Source of the DNA: an uncultured Blautia sp.
GTDB lineage: Bacteria; Bacillota; Clostridia; Lachnospirales; Lachnospiraceae
Assembly: GCF_934372025.1 (NCBI RefSeq)
Contig: NZ_CAKROJ010000008.1
Coordinates: 1 to 64,000 of the forward strand
Length of the DNA stretch: 64,000 nucleotides
Direction of reading: 5' to 3'
The notes beneath the pieces are model-generated. The model worked only from the letters and a program-made list of their open reading frames with translations, did no database searches and was not told the DNA's origin. Positions 54,885 through 63,550 of this stretch are shown in pieces (the stretch's first letter is position 1; the number at the start of each line of letters is the position of its first letter). A program made the position numbers and the translations under genes.

Positions 54885-56096
54885 ATGCTTACATTAGAGA
54901 GCTTTGAACAGGCAGCAGAAATCGTAAAACAGGTAACCCAGGAAACCAAACTGATCAAGAGCAGTTATTTTTCAGATCTTACCGGAAACAAGGTATTTCT
55001 GAAACCGGAAAATATGCAGCGAACAGGTGCGTACAAGGTACGTGGTGCTTATTACAAAATCAGCACTCTTACTGAAGAAGAACGCGCCAAGGGTCTGATT
55101 GCAGCATCAGCAGGAAATCATGCACAGGGAGTTGCTTATGCCGCTCACAAATTTGGTGCAAAAGCTGTTATCGTTATGCCGACAACCACACCTCTGATCA
55201 AGGTGGAACGTACCAAGAGCTATGGTGCAGAAGTAATTCTTAAGGGTGATGTATACGATGAGGCATGTGCCTATGCACTGGAACTTGCTGAAAAAGAAGG
55301 ATATACTTTTATCCATCCGTTTGATGATCCGGCAGTGGCAACCGGTCAGGGTACCATTGCAATGGAAATTGTACAGGAGCTTCCTCTTGTAGATTATATC
55401 CTTGTTCCAATCGGCGGAGGCGGTCTTGCAACAGGAGTTTCCACTCTTGCCAAATTGCTGAACCCGCATATCAAAGTAATCGGTGTAGAACCATCCGGTG
55501 CTGCATGTATGAAGGCTTCTCTTGAAAAAGGTGAAGTTGTTACACTGCCGCATGTAAATACAATTGCCGATGGTACTGCTGTTCAGACTCCTGGAGAACA
55601 TATCTTTCCATATTTGCAGGAAAACCTGGACGAAGTGATCACTATTGATGATGACGAACTGATCGTTGCATTCCTCGATATGGTAGAAAACCACAAAATG
55701 ATCGTTGAAAACTCCGGTCTTCTGACTGTAGCAGCACTTCGTCATCTGAACTTTACCGGAAAGAAAGTTGTTTCTATCTTAAGCGGCGGAAACATGGATG
55801 TGATCACCATGTCTTCTGTTGTTCAGCACGGACTGATTCAGCGAGACCGTATCTTTACAGTATCTGTTCTGATTCCGGACAAGCCGGGTGAACTTGTGCG
55901 TGTTGCTTCCATCATTGCAGAGAATCAGGGTAATGTTATCAAACTGGATCACAATCAGTTTGTAAGTACAAACCGTTATGCAGCAGTGGAGCTTAAGGTA
56001 ACTCTGGAAGCATATGGAACTGAACATAAGCAGAAAATCGTAAATGCACTTGAAAAAGCCGGATGCAGACCAAAGGTGATCCGTGCAAATCTGTAA
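54885..56096 (+). CDS. ilvA: threonine dehydratase with C-terminal ACT domain
   Basis: A 403-residue PLP enzyme deaminating threonine to 2-oxobutyrate. The PLP lysine is in RTGAYKVRGAYYKI, the phosphate-binding glycines in PIGGGGLATG, and an ACT-like regulatory domain occupies about 330-403 (VLIPDKPGELVRVASI). One ACT domain and this length fit the TdcB-with-ACT group; biosynthetic or catabolic role cannot be decided. CAGGAGGA precedes the ATG, 15 bases after ftsY. Confidence 0.93.
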   Translation: MLTLESFEQAAEIVKQVTQETKLIKSSYFSDLTGNKVFLKPENMQRTGAYKVRGAYYKISTLTEEERAKGLIAASAGNHAQGVAYAAHKFGAKAVIVMPTTTPLIKVERTKSYGAEVILKGDVYDEACAYALELAEKEGYTFIHPFDDPAVATGQGTIAMEIVQELPLVDYILVPIGGGGLATGVSTLAKLLNPHIKVIGVEPSGAACMKASLEKGEVVTLPHVNTIADGTAVQTPGEHIFPYLQENLDEVITIDDDELIVAFLDMVENHKMIVENSGLLTVAALRHLNFTGKKVVSILSGGNMDVITMSSVVQHGLIQRDRIFTVSVLIPDKPGELVRVASIIAENQGNVIKLDHNQFVSTNRYAAVELKVTLEAYGTEHKQKIVNALEKAGCRPKVIRANL

Positions 56097-56118
56097 TATA
56101 ACATTCTGTTAAAACACT

Positions 56119-56151
56119 GGGGGATTCAGACCGGAACAGGTCCGGATCCCC
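56119..56151 (+). other. GC-rich hairpin after ilvA, possible terminator without U-tract
   Basis: GGGGATTCAGACC pairs with GGTCCGGATCCCC with one mismatch. The downstream bases TGTTCTGTAA are not a T-run, so termination is uncertain. Confidence 0.45.
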
Positions 56152-56194
56152 TGTTCTGTAAAAGAATAATGAACCACGAAAAGGGGGATTTTTT

Positions 56195-58108
56195 ATGGCA
56201 TATGTATCAGAAGATTATATGAAAGCCTACAAATCAGGAAAAAAAGATTATCAGGCAAGGATGATGAAGGGCGAGGTTCCGACGTTGAAAGTTCTGGATG
56301 ATATTCTTCCGTCCAGAGGAAATTATTCAGAAGTTCCGCTTGGTCTGGTACAGATTCCAATTGACCAGATCGTAGGAACAAAAACAAGTGGACGCAGCAG
56401 TGCCTTTTCCGGAAATTTTATGCCGATTCTCCGTGAAAATACGGAGTTTGCTTACAAATGGAGTGTTCTAAGTGACAGTCATCTCAAAGAGGGTATCCGT
56501 GACCCGATCAAGGCATATGAGTATATGAATCAGTTCTATATAGAAGAAGGAAACAAACGAGTCAGCGTTCTGAAATATTACGATGCTGTTTCTGTGCCGG
56601 GATATGTAACAAGGATCCTGCCTCCCAGAACCAAACAGAAAGCAAATATAATATATTATGAGTTTGTAGATTTCTACGCACTTTCTCAGATCAATTATAT
56701 CTGGTTTTCAAAAATCGGAGGTTTTGCAAAGCTTCAGGCAGCAGTAGGAAAAGGACCGAAAGATCTGTGGACAGACGATGACAAACTGAATTTCAGTTCG
56801 ATCTATTCCCGCTTTGCAGCTGAATTTGAAGCTGCCGGAGGAAAGAAGCTTTCCATTACTACAGGAGATGCTTTTCTGGCATTTATGACAATTTACGGCT
56901 ATGAAGAACTTGGTGAAAAGACCGTAAGCGAGATCAAAGCACTGGTGGCAAAAAGCTGGGAGGAATTCAAGCTTCTTGAACACGATAATGAGATCGACCT
57001 GAAAATGGATCCGAATACGGAGAAAAAATCGCTCCTGAACCGTCTGCTCCCGTTAAGTGCACCAAAACTGAAAATTGCTTTTCTTTATGCAAAAACACCT
57101 GGAACCTCCGCATGGACCTATGCACATGAACTTGGAAGACTTCATCTGGAACAGACTTTCCCAGAAGAAGTTACAACAGAATGTTATGAAAATCTGACTC
57201 CGGAACTTGCAGAAAAAGCAATTTCAGATGCGATCCAGAAGGGATGCAATCTTATTTTTACAACAACACCGGAATTTGTCAAAGCCAGTGTACAGGCGGC
57301 AATTGCAAATCCGGAGATCAGAATCCTGAACTGCTCGCTGAATACCTCACATCGTTATATCCGTACCTATTATGCACGTATGCATGAAGCAAAATTCCTG
57401 ATGGGAGCGATAGCCGGAGCAATGGCAGAAAATGGTCAGCTTGCTTATATTGCGGATTATCCGATCTTCGGAACAATTGCAAATATAAATGCATTTGCAC
57501 TTGGTGCCAAGATGGTGAACCCAAGAGCAAAGATTTATCTGGAATGGTCTACTTTGAAGGACGTAGATCTTGGACGTGCCATGGAAAATATCCGAAAAAA
57601 GGGTGTAACAGTAGTCTCCGGTAAGGATATGGTGATTCCAGAGGAGACTTCCAGATATTTTGGGCTGTATCATCTGGAAAACGGGGAACCACATAATATT
57701 GCAATGCCTCTGTGGCACTGGGGCAAATTTTATGAGCAGCTGATCCGCACGATCATGGATGGAACATGGAAGTACGATGACAATGCCGAGATTAAAGCTA
57801 TCAATTACTGGTGGGGACTTTCCGCAGGCGTAGTAGATGTCATTCATTCTCAGAATCTGCCGATTGGAACCAAAAGACTGGTACAGCTTCTGAAAGATAA
57901 TATAACCAGAGGAGAGTTTAATCCGTTTTCCGGAATTTTGTATTCTCAGGACGGAATGGTTCAGGCAGATCCGGACCGAACGCTTTCTCCGGAGGAAATT
58001 ATTCGGATGGACTGGCTGGCAGAGAACGTTATCGGCTCAATTCCGACACAGAAAGAACTGACAGAACAGGCCAAACCAGTGACACAGCAGTCCGGCCTTA
58101 AGAACTAG
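56195..58108 (+). CDS. ParB-like domain fused to a BMP/PnrA nucleoside-binding domain, cytoplasmic
   Basis: A 637-residue protein without signal peptide or membrane segment. Residues about 45-150 read like a ParB/Srx fold: LVQIPIDQIVG, LKEGIRDPIKAYEYM, then EEGNKRVSVLKYYDAVSVPG. Residues about 285-560 match BMP-family (PnrA/Med) ligand-binding domains, which usually bind nucleosides outside the cell: KIAFLYAKTPGTSAWTYAHE, IFTTTPEFVKASVQAA, AKFLMGAIAGAMAENGQLAY. A helical segment lies between. An intracellular sensor of nucleosides or a related ligand is my inference. AAAGGGGGA precedes ATG 56195. A phosphoesterase gene follows by 16 bases. Confidence 0.75.
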   Translation: MAYVSEDYMKAYKSGKKDYQARMMKGEVPTLKVLDDILPSRGNYSEVPLGLVQIPIDQIVGTKTSGRSSAFSGNFMPILRENTEFAYKWSVLSDSHLKEGIRDPIKAYEYMNQFYIEEGNKRVSVLKYYDAVSVPGYVTRILPPRTKQKANIIYYEFVDFYALSQINYIWFSKIGGFAKLQAAVGKGPKDLWTDDDKLNFSSIYSRFAAEFEAAGGKKLSITTGDAFLAFMTIYGYEELGEKTVSEIKALVAKSWEEFKLLEHDNEIDLKMDPNTEKKSLLNRLLPLSAPKLKIAFLYAKTPGTSAWTYAHELGRLHLEQTFPEEVTTECYENLTPELAEKAISDAIQKGCNLIFTTTPEFVKASVQAAIANPEIRILNCSLNTSHRYIRTYYARMHEAKFLMGAIAGAMAENGQLAYIADYPIFGTIANINAFALGAKMVNPRAKIYLEWSTLKDVDLGRAMENIRKKGVTVVSGKDMVIPEETSRYFGLYHLENGEPHNIAMPLWHWGKFYEQLIRTIMDGTWKYDDNAEIKAINYWWGLSAGVVDVIHSQNLPIGTKRLVQLLKDNITRGEFNPFSGILYSQDGMVQADPDRTLSPEEIIRMDWLAENVIGSIPTQKELTEQAKPVTQQSGLKN

Positions 58109-58124
58109 AAGGGATGAGCAATAG

Positions 58125-58739
58125 ATGAAAATACTTGCCATAGCAGATGAAGAGTCCAAATTCCTGTGGGATTATTTTGAAAAAAGCAAACTGGAAGGAA
58201 TCGATCTTATCATTTCCTGTGGGGATCTGGATCCACGTTACCTTTCTTTCCTTGCCACATTTACATCAGCTCCGGTGTTTTACGTACACGGAAATCATGA
58301 TGATAAATACGAAAAAATCCCACCGGAGGGCTGCATCTGTATTGAGGACAAACTTGTTGTTTACGAAGGAGTACGAATTCTTGGGCTTGGTGGTTCTATG
58401 CGTTACAAACCAGGTACCCATCAGTATACCGAATGGGAAATGCAAAAAAGAGTATTTAAGCTTTTTCCGAAAATCTGGTTTCGCAGGGGCTTTGACATTC
58501 TTGTGACGCATGCTCCCGCTTATCAGCTGAATGATGGACGAGACCTTCCACATCAGGGGTTTAAGATTTTTCGTAAACTGATGGAAAAATATCATCCCAG
58601 ATACTTTCTTCACGGACATGTTCATATGTCCTACGGAAAACAGCACAAACGCTACGACAAATACGAAGAAACCGATGTGATCAATGCATTTGACCGCTGT
58701 ATATTTGAATTTGAGACCAGTGAGGCAAAAAAAGACTGA
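58125..58739 (+). CDS. calcineurin-like metallophosphoesterase
   Basis: A 204-residue phosphoesterase with all metal motifs: GDLD near residue 33, GNHD near 56, THAPAY near 127 and HGHVHMSYG near 166. The family splits phosphodiesters or phosphomonoesters of nucleotides and nucleic acids, and the substrate is not predictable here. It is the second gene of a two-gene unit with the ParB-BMP protein, ahead of a new promoter at 58757, so the two likely work together. The upstream AAGGGATGAGC contains the ribosome site. Confidence 0.9.
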   Translation: MKILAIADEESKFLWDYFEKSKLEGIDLIISCGDLDPRYLSFLATFTSAPVFYVHGNHDDKYEKIPPEGCICIEDKLVVYEGVRILGLGGSMRYKPGTHQYTEWEMQKRVFKLFPKIWFRRGFDILVTHAPAYQLNDGRDLPHQGFKIFRKLMEKYHPRYFLHGHVHMSYGKQHKRYDKYEETDVINAFDRCIFEFETSEAKKD

Positions 58740-58756
58740 TTGTCAAGAAAAAGTAC

Positions 58757-58785
58757 TTGACACTTGCTTGGAAATACGATATGAT
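58757..58785 (+). promoter_or_regulatory. promoter of ylxM-ffh
   Basis: TTGACA at 58757-58762, a 17-base spacer and TATGAT at 58780-58785, 17 bases before the ATG of ylxM. Confidence 0.85.
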
Positions 58786-58802
58786 AGCCGAGGTGGTTAC
58801 AA

Positions 58803-59126
58803 ATGGAAAAATTTGTTGAACAGACATTACTGTATGATTTTTATGGAGAACTGCTCACAGAGCGACAGCAGCAGGTATATGAGAGCGTTGTTCTGGAAGA
58901 TTATTCTCTGAGTGAAGTTGCAGAGGAGCTGGGCATCAGTCGTCAGGGTGTACACGATATGATCAAACGTTGCAATCACACACTTGCGGAATATGAAGCA
59001 AAACTTCATCTGGTAGAAAGATTTCTTAGTATCAGAGAGCAGGTTCGCCGGATCAAACAGATAGCAGCCGATTATCAGGCTCAGGAAATTACAGAAATTT
59101 CTAATGAAATATTAGAGGAGTTATAA
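58803..59126 (+). CDS. ylxM: YlxM-family putative DNA-binding protein (UPF0122)
   Basis: A 107-residue helical protein with a sigma-70 region-4-like helix-turn-helix (LSEVAEELGISRQGVHDMI). YlxM is encoded before ffh in most Firmicutes and is thought to modulate SRP function. GAGGTGG precedes the ATG. It ends 3 bases before ffh. Confidence 0.94.
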   Translation: MEKFVEQTLLYDFYGELLTERQQQVYESVVLEDYSLSEVAEELGISRQGVHDMIKRCNHTLAEYEAKLHLVERFLSIREQVRRIKQIAADYQAQEITEISNEILEEL

Positions 59127-59129
59127 CAC

Positions 59130-60476
59130 ATGGCATTTGAAAGCTTGACTGATAAATTACAGAATGTATTCAAAAAGCTGAGAGGCAAAGGCCGACTGAC
59201 CGAAGAGGATGTCAAAATTGCTCTGAAGGAAGTCAAAATGGCACTTCTGGAGGCAGATGTCAACTTCCGGGTTGTTAAGCAATTTACCAAATCTGTACAG
59301 GAACGTGCAGTAGGACAGGATGTCATGAATGGTCTGAATCCTGGTCAAATGGTAATCAAGATTGTTAATGAAGAGCTTGTCAATCTGATGGGAAGTGAGA
59401 CCACAGAGCTTCCGCTGAAACCTGGCAATGATATCACAGTACTGATGATGGCCGGTCTTCAGGGTGCAGGTAAGACAACAACTGTTGCCAAACTTGCCGG
59501 TAAGCTTAAATCCAAAGGAAAAAGACCTCTTCTTGTTGCCTGTGATGTATACCGTCCGGCTGCGATCACTCAGCTGCAGGTTAATGGTGAAAAACAGGGT
59601 GTTGAAGTTTTCTCCATGGGAGACAAGCAGAGTCCTGTAGATATCGCCAAAGCTGCGATCGAACATGCAAAAGCCAACCAGCAGAATGTTGTTCTTCTGG
59701 ATACGGCGGGACGTCTTCATGTTGATGAAGATATGATGCAGGAGCTTGCAGATATCAAAGCAAACGTAAATGTTGACTGTACGATTCTGACAGTTGATGC
59801 AATGACCGGTCAGGATGCAGTAAATGTTGCCAAAACCTTTGCCGAAAAAGTAGGCATTGACGGTGTCATTCTTACCAAGATGGATGGTGATACCCGAGGC
59901 GGTGCAGCGCTTTCTATCAAAGCAGTCACAGGAAAACCGATTCTCTATGTCGGAATGGGTGAGAAGCTTTCTGATCTTGAACAGTTCTATCCTGAGCGAA
60001 TGGCTTCCAGAATTCTTGGAATGGGAGATGTTATGAGTCTTATTGAAAAGGCTGAAGCAGCTCTTGACCAGGATCAGGCAGCGGAGATGCAGAAAAAACT
60101 CAAAAAAATGGACTTTGATTTCAACGATTATCTGACCAGTATGGAACAGATGAACAAAATGGGAGGCATCGGCAGTATCCTGAACATGCTCCCAGGTGTT
60201 GGAAACAAGGCCAAAGAGCTGGAAGATATGATTGATGAAAAAGCTCTTGACCGCACAAAAGCAATTATTCTTTCCATGACCCCGAAGGAACGCAGTAATC
60301 CGGGAATTCTGAATATTTCTCGCAAAAACCGAATTGCCAGAGGTGCCGGTGTAGATATTGCTGAAGTCAATCGTCTTGTCAAACAGTTCGAACAGAGCAA
60401 AAAGCTTATGAAACAGATGCCTGGAATGATGGGCGGAAAAATGGGTAAAAGAGGCGGCTTCAAGCTTCCTTTTTAA
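59130..60476 (+). CDS. ffh: signal recognition particle protein Ffh
   Basis: A 448-residue SRP54 GTPase. N domain, G domain with GLQGAGKTTTVAKLAG (about residue 108), DTAGRLH and TKMDGDTRGG, then the methionine-rich M domain ending KQMPGMMGGKMG. It binds signal peptides and SRP RNA and docks to FtsY, also in this window. TTAGAGGAG precedes the ATG. Confidence 0.98.
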   Translation: MAFESLTDKLQNVFKKLRGKGRLTEEDVKIALKEVKMALLEADVNFRVVKQFTKSVQERAVGQDVMNGLNPGQMVIKIVNEELVNLMGSETTELPLKPGNDITVLMMAGLQGAGKTTTVAKLAGKLKSKGKRPLLVACDVYRPAAITQLQVNGEKQGVEVFSMGDKQSPVDIAKAAIEHAKANQQNVVLLDTAGRLHVDEDMMQELADIKANVNVDCTILTVDAMTGQDAVNVAKTFAEKVGIDGVILTKMDGDTRGGAALSIKAVTGKPILYVGMGEKLSDLEQFYPERMASRILGMGDVMSLIEKAEAALDQDQAAEMQKKLKKMDFDFNDYLTSMEQMNKMGGIGSILNMLPGVGNKAKELEDMIDEKALDRTKAIILSMTPKERSNPGILNISRKNRIARGAGVDIAEVNRLVKQFEQSKKLMKQMPGMMGGKMGKRGGFKLPF

Positions 60477-60523
60477 ATAAAAAACAATACAACTAAAAGA
60501 TAGTATAATGGAGGAAAACAAAA

Positions 60524-60769
60524 ATGGCAGTTAAAATCAGATTAAGAAGAATGGGACAGAAGAAAGCACCTTTTTATAGAATCGTAGTTGCAGATTCCCG
60601 TTGCAAACGTGATGGAAAATGCATCGCTGAAATCGGAACATATGATCCGAACATCGAGCCAAGCGCTTACAAAGTAAACGAAGAAGAAGCTAAAAAATGG
60701 CTTGCTGCTGGTGCTCAGCCAACAGACGTTGTTGCAAGAATCTTCAAAGAAGCCGGAATCGAGAAATAA
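60524..60769 (+). CDS. rpsP: 30S ribosomal protein S16
   Basis: An 81-residue ribosomal protein beginning MAVKIRLRRMGQKKAPFYRI, the standard S16 N-terminus. ATGGAGGA precedes the ATG. A pair of mutually exclusive hairpins follows before khpA. Confidence 0.98.
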   Translation: MAVKIRLRRMGQKKAPFYRIVVADSRCKRDGKCIAEIGTYDPNIEPSAYKVNEEEAKKWLAAGAQPTDVVARIFKEAGIEK

Positions 60770-60770
60770 G

Positions 60771-60816
60771 AATACTTTATGGAAAGTATTACAGGGTAAA
60801 CGCATCCTGTAATACT
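60771..60816 (+). other. mutually exclusive hairpins between rpsP and khpA
   Basis: AATACTTT (60771-60778) can pair with AAAGTATT (60783-60790). Alternatively AGTATTACAGG (60785-60795) pairs perfectly with CCTGTAATACT (60806-60816). The two share 60785-60790, so only one forms. No T-run follows. Possible attenuation or mRNA-processing site. Confidence 0.6.
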
Positions 60817-60847
60817 GCCGTTCTCCACGTGAGCAGGGAGGTATGTA

Positions 60848-61078
60848 ATGAAAGAATTAGTTGAAGTAATTGCAAAATCTCTTGTTGAACATCCGGATGA
60901 GGTGATTGTCACCGAAAACGAAAAAGAAGATGCAGTTATCATTGAACTGAAAGTAGGACCTTCCGACATGGGAAAGGTCATCGGAAGACAGGGACGAATT
61001 GCAAAAGCAATCCGTACTGTAGTTAAAGCCGCTTCTTCAAAGAGCAGCAAAAAGGTAATTGTGGATATTCTGCAATAA
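60848..61078 (+). CDS. khpA: KH-domain RNA-binding protein KhpA
   Basis: A 76-residue single KH domain with the GxxG loop GRQGR and the family segment VGPSDMGKVIG. KhpA partners with KhpB in RNA binding linked to cell elongation in Firmicutes. CAGGGAGG precedes the ATG. A terminator follows before rimM. Confidence 0.95.
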   Translation: MKELVEVIAKSLVEHPDEVIVTENEKEDAVIIELKVGPSDMGKVIGRQGRIAKAIRTVVKAASSKSSKKVIVDILQ

Positions 61079-61086
61079 TAAAGGAA

Positions 61087-61115
61087 TGGAGCTGTGGAGA
61101 CATAGCTCCTTTTTT
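61087..61115 (+). terminator. rho-independent terminator after khpA
   Basis: GGAGCT (61088-61093) pairs with AGCTCC (61104-61109), followed by TTTTTT. It probably lets some transcription through to rimM-trmD, for which no clear promoter is visible. Confidence 0.75.
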
Positions 61116-61129
61116 ACAGGGAGTTTTTT

Positions 61130-61636
61130 ATGGAAGATTTATTAAAAGTTGGTGTGATCACCACAACGCACGGTGTACGTGGCGAAGTCAAAGTCTACCC
61201 TACTACCGATGAACCGGAGCGATTCCTTGATCTGGACTATGTATTGCTTGATACCGGCAGAGAGCTCCGCAGACTGGATATAAAAAATGTCCGCTTTTTT
61301 AAGAATCTTGCAATTCTGAAATTTGACGGAATTGATAATATAAATGATATTGAAAAATACAAAGGACGAGATCTGTGGATTCCGAGAGAAGAAGCACAGG
61401 AACTGGATGAAGATGAATACTATATTGCAGATCTTCTCGGCATGAAAGTACTTCTTGAAGATGGAAGTGAATTCGGAACATTAAGAGATGTAATGGAAAC
61501 AGGGGCGAATGATGTTTACATTGTCGATTCTGTCAAGCATGGTGAAGTTCTTCTTCCTGCAATCAAAGAGTGTATTCTTGATGTTGATATTGAGGCAAAC
61601 ACAATGACGGTACATTTGATGAAGGGACTCTTATAA
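61130..61636 (+). CDS. rimM: ribosome maturation factor RimM
   Basis: A 168-residue 30S assembly factor. The N-terminal RimM barrel begins LLKVGVITTTHGVRGEVKVY and a C-terminal PRC-barrel contains YYIADLLGMKV and VLLPAIKECI. Start ATG 61130; its stop shares a base with the trmD ATG. Confidence 0.97.
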   Translation: MEDLLKVGVITTTHGVRGEVKVYPTTDEPERFLDLDYVLLDTGRELRRLDIKNVRFFKNLAILKFDGIDNINDIEKYKGRDLWIPREEAQELDEDEYYIADLLGMKVLLEDGSEFGTLRDVMETGANDVYIVDSVKHGEVLLPAIKECILDVDIEANTMTVHLMKGLL

Positions 61637-62400
61637 TGAATTTTCATATTTTGACACTTTTTCCGGAAATGATCGAACAGGGAATGAATACCAGTATCAT
61701 CGGACGTGCCATAGCAGGTGGGTATCTTTCTGTCAATGCGGTCAATATTCGCGATTATGCATTCAATAAACATCAGAAAGTAGATGATTATCCGTATGGC
61801 GGTGGTGCCGGAATGCTGATGCAGGCAGAGCCTGTCTATCTTGCATATGAATCCATTCAGCAAAAGCTGGGATATCGTCCTAGAGTAGTTTATCTGACAC
61901 CGCAGGGCAATGTTTTTCATCAGGGAATGGCCAGAGAAATGGCACAGGAAAAAGATCTTGTTTTTCTGTGCGGTCATTATGAAGGTATCGATGAACGTGT
62001 TCTTGATGAAATCGTTACAGATTACGTTTCGATCGGGGATTATGTTCTCACTGGTGGCGAATTGCCGGCTATGGTCATGATGGATTCTATTTCCAGAATG
62101 GTTCCCGGAGTTCTCAGCAACCACGAATCCGGTGAAACCGAATCCTTTGCCGGCAATCTGCTGGAATATCCTCAGTACAGCAGACCGGAAGAGTGGCATG
62201 GTCAGAAAGTACCACCGGTACTTTTATCCGGTCATCACGCAAATATAGAAGCATGGAGACGGGAACAGTCAATTTTGCGTACAGCCCAAAGACGCCCGGA
62301 TCTTTTGAAAAAAGCAGATCTGACAAACAAAGAGTGGAGTCAGATCCGTCAATGGAAAAAAGAATGGAAAGCCGCAGAAAATAAGGCTTCCGAGGAATAA
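61636..62400 (+). CDS. trmD: tRNA (guanine-N1-)-methyltransferase
   Basis: A 254-residue SPOUT methyltransferase making m1G37 in tRNA. Knot motifs YPYGGGAGMLMQAEP, GHYEGIDERV and SIGDYVLTGGELPAMVM are present. It overlaps rimM by one base. In most Firmicutes rplS follows; here queA does, 11 bases on. Confidence 0.97.
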   Translation: MNFHILTLFPEMIEQGMNTSIIGRAIAGGYLSVNAVNIRDYAFNKHQKVDDYPYGGGAGMLMQAEPVYLAYESIQQKLGYRPRVVYLTPQGNVFHQGMAREMAQEKDLVFLCGHYEGIDERVLDEIVTDYVSIGDYVLTGGELPAMVMMDSISRMVPGVLSNHESGETESFAGNLLEYPQYSRPEEWHGQKVPPVLLSGHHANIEAWRREQSILRTAQRRPDLLKKADLTNKEWSQIRQWKKEWKAAENKASEE

Positions 62401-62411
62401 AGGAGCAGTTT

Positions 62412-63437
62412 ATGAGAACATCAGATTTTTATTACGATCTGCCGAAAGAACTGATTGCTCAGGATCCGCTGGAAGACAGAAGTTCTTCCAGACTTCTTCA
62501 CCTTTCTATGAAAGACGGATCTTTTGAACACAGACACTTTACAGATATTCTGGACTATCTTCACGAAGGAGACTGTCTGGTCATAAATGATACAAGAGTT
62601 ATACCGGCCCGTTTATACGGTCACAAAGAAGAAACAGGTGCACTGATTGAAATCCTTCTTCTCAAACGAAGAGAAAATGACATCTGGGAATGTCTCGTCA
62701 AACCTGGCAAAAAGGCACGTCCGGGTGCAAAGATCACTTTTGGTGACGGGATCCTTAAGGGCGAGATCATCGATGTTGTTGATGAAGGAAATCGTCTGAT
62801 CAAGTTTCATTATGACGGTATTTTTGAAGAAATTCTTGATCAGCTTGGAGAAATGCCGCTTCCACCTTATATTACCCACAAGCTGCAGGACAAAAATCGT
62901 TATCAGACGGTATATGCCAAGAATGACGGTTCTGCGGCAGCACCGACAGCCGGGCTTCATTTTACAAAAGAACTGATGAAACAGGTAGAAGATATGGGCG
63001 TCAAAATTGCTCATGTAACTCTTCATGTCGGACTTGGAACTTTCCGTCCGGTAAAAGTGGATGATGTGGAACAGCATCATATGCATTCCGAATTCTATAT
63101 GGTAGAGGAAGATCAGGCAAAGCTGATCAACGATACGAAAAAAAACGGGGGCAGAGTTATATCTGTAGGAACCACAAGCTGTCGTACACTGGAATCAGCC
63201 ACGGACGATAATGGAATCCTTCATGCCGGAAGCGGATGGACAGAAATCTTTATTTATCCGGGATATAAATTTAAAATGATTGATGGACTTATCACGAATT
63301 TCCATCTTCCGGAATCAACGCTTCTTATGCTTGTGTCTGCACTGGCGGGCAAGGAGCACATTATGGCTGCGTACGAAGAAGCTGTAAAAGAACGCTATCG
63401 TTTCTTCTCCTTCGGAGATGCCATGCTGATCCTCTAA
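62412..63437 (+). CDS. queA: tRNA preQ1(34) S-adenosylmethionine ribosyltransferase-isomerase
   Basis: A 341-residue enzyme that builds epoxyqueuosine on tRNA. It begins MRTSDFYYDLPKELIAQ, with NDTRVIPARLYG, AAPTAGLHFT, HVTLHVGLGTFRPV and TSCRTLES. AAAGGAGC precedes the ATG. A terminator follows. Confidence 0.97.
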   Translation: MRTSDFYYDLPKELIAQDPLEDRSSSRLLHLSMKDGSFEHRHFTDILDYLHEGDCLVINDTRVIPARLYGHKEETGALIEILLLKRRENDIWECLVKPGKKARPGAKITFGDGILKGEIIDVVDEGNRLIKFHYDGIFEEILDQLGEMPLPPYITHKLQDKNRYQTVYAKNDGSAAAPTAGLHFTKELMKQVEDMGVKIAHVTLHVGLGTFRPVKVDDVEQHHMHSEFYMVEEDQAKLINDTKKNGGRVISVGTTSCRTLESATDDNGILHAGSGWTEIFIYPGYKFKMIDGLITNFHLPESTLLMLVSALAGKEHIMAAYEEAVKERYRFFSFGDAMLIL

Positions 63438-63450
63438 AGAAAACAGGACT

Positions 63451-63507
63451 ACCCTTTTTCTCTTTGATTTGCTATAATAGGCATATTGAAAGAAAAAGGG
63501 TTTTTTG
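63451..63507 (+). terminator. terminator after queA, with a -10-like TATAAT in its loop
   Basis: CCCTTTTTCT (63452-63461) pairs with AGAAAAAGGG (63491-63500), followed by TTTTTTG. The 29-base loop contains TATAAT (63473-63478), which may be the -10 of the next gene, but no -35 is well placed. Confidence 0.75.
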
Positions 63508-63550
63508 TTTATTTTTCAAATAAGATTATACACCAGAAGGAGAAAGATAT

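Noticed and set aside
59157..60521. Long open frame on the minus strand (454 codons) opposite ffh
   Set aside because: It lies wholly opposite a highly conserved gene, resembles no family and has no sensible ribosome site. It is a by-product of the codon use of ffh.
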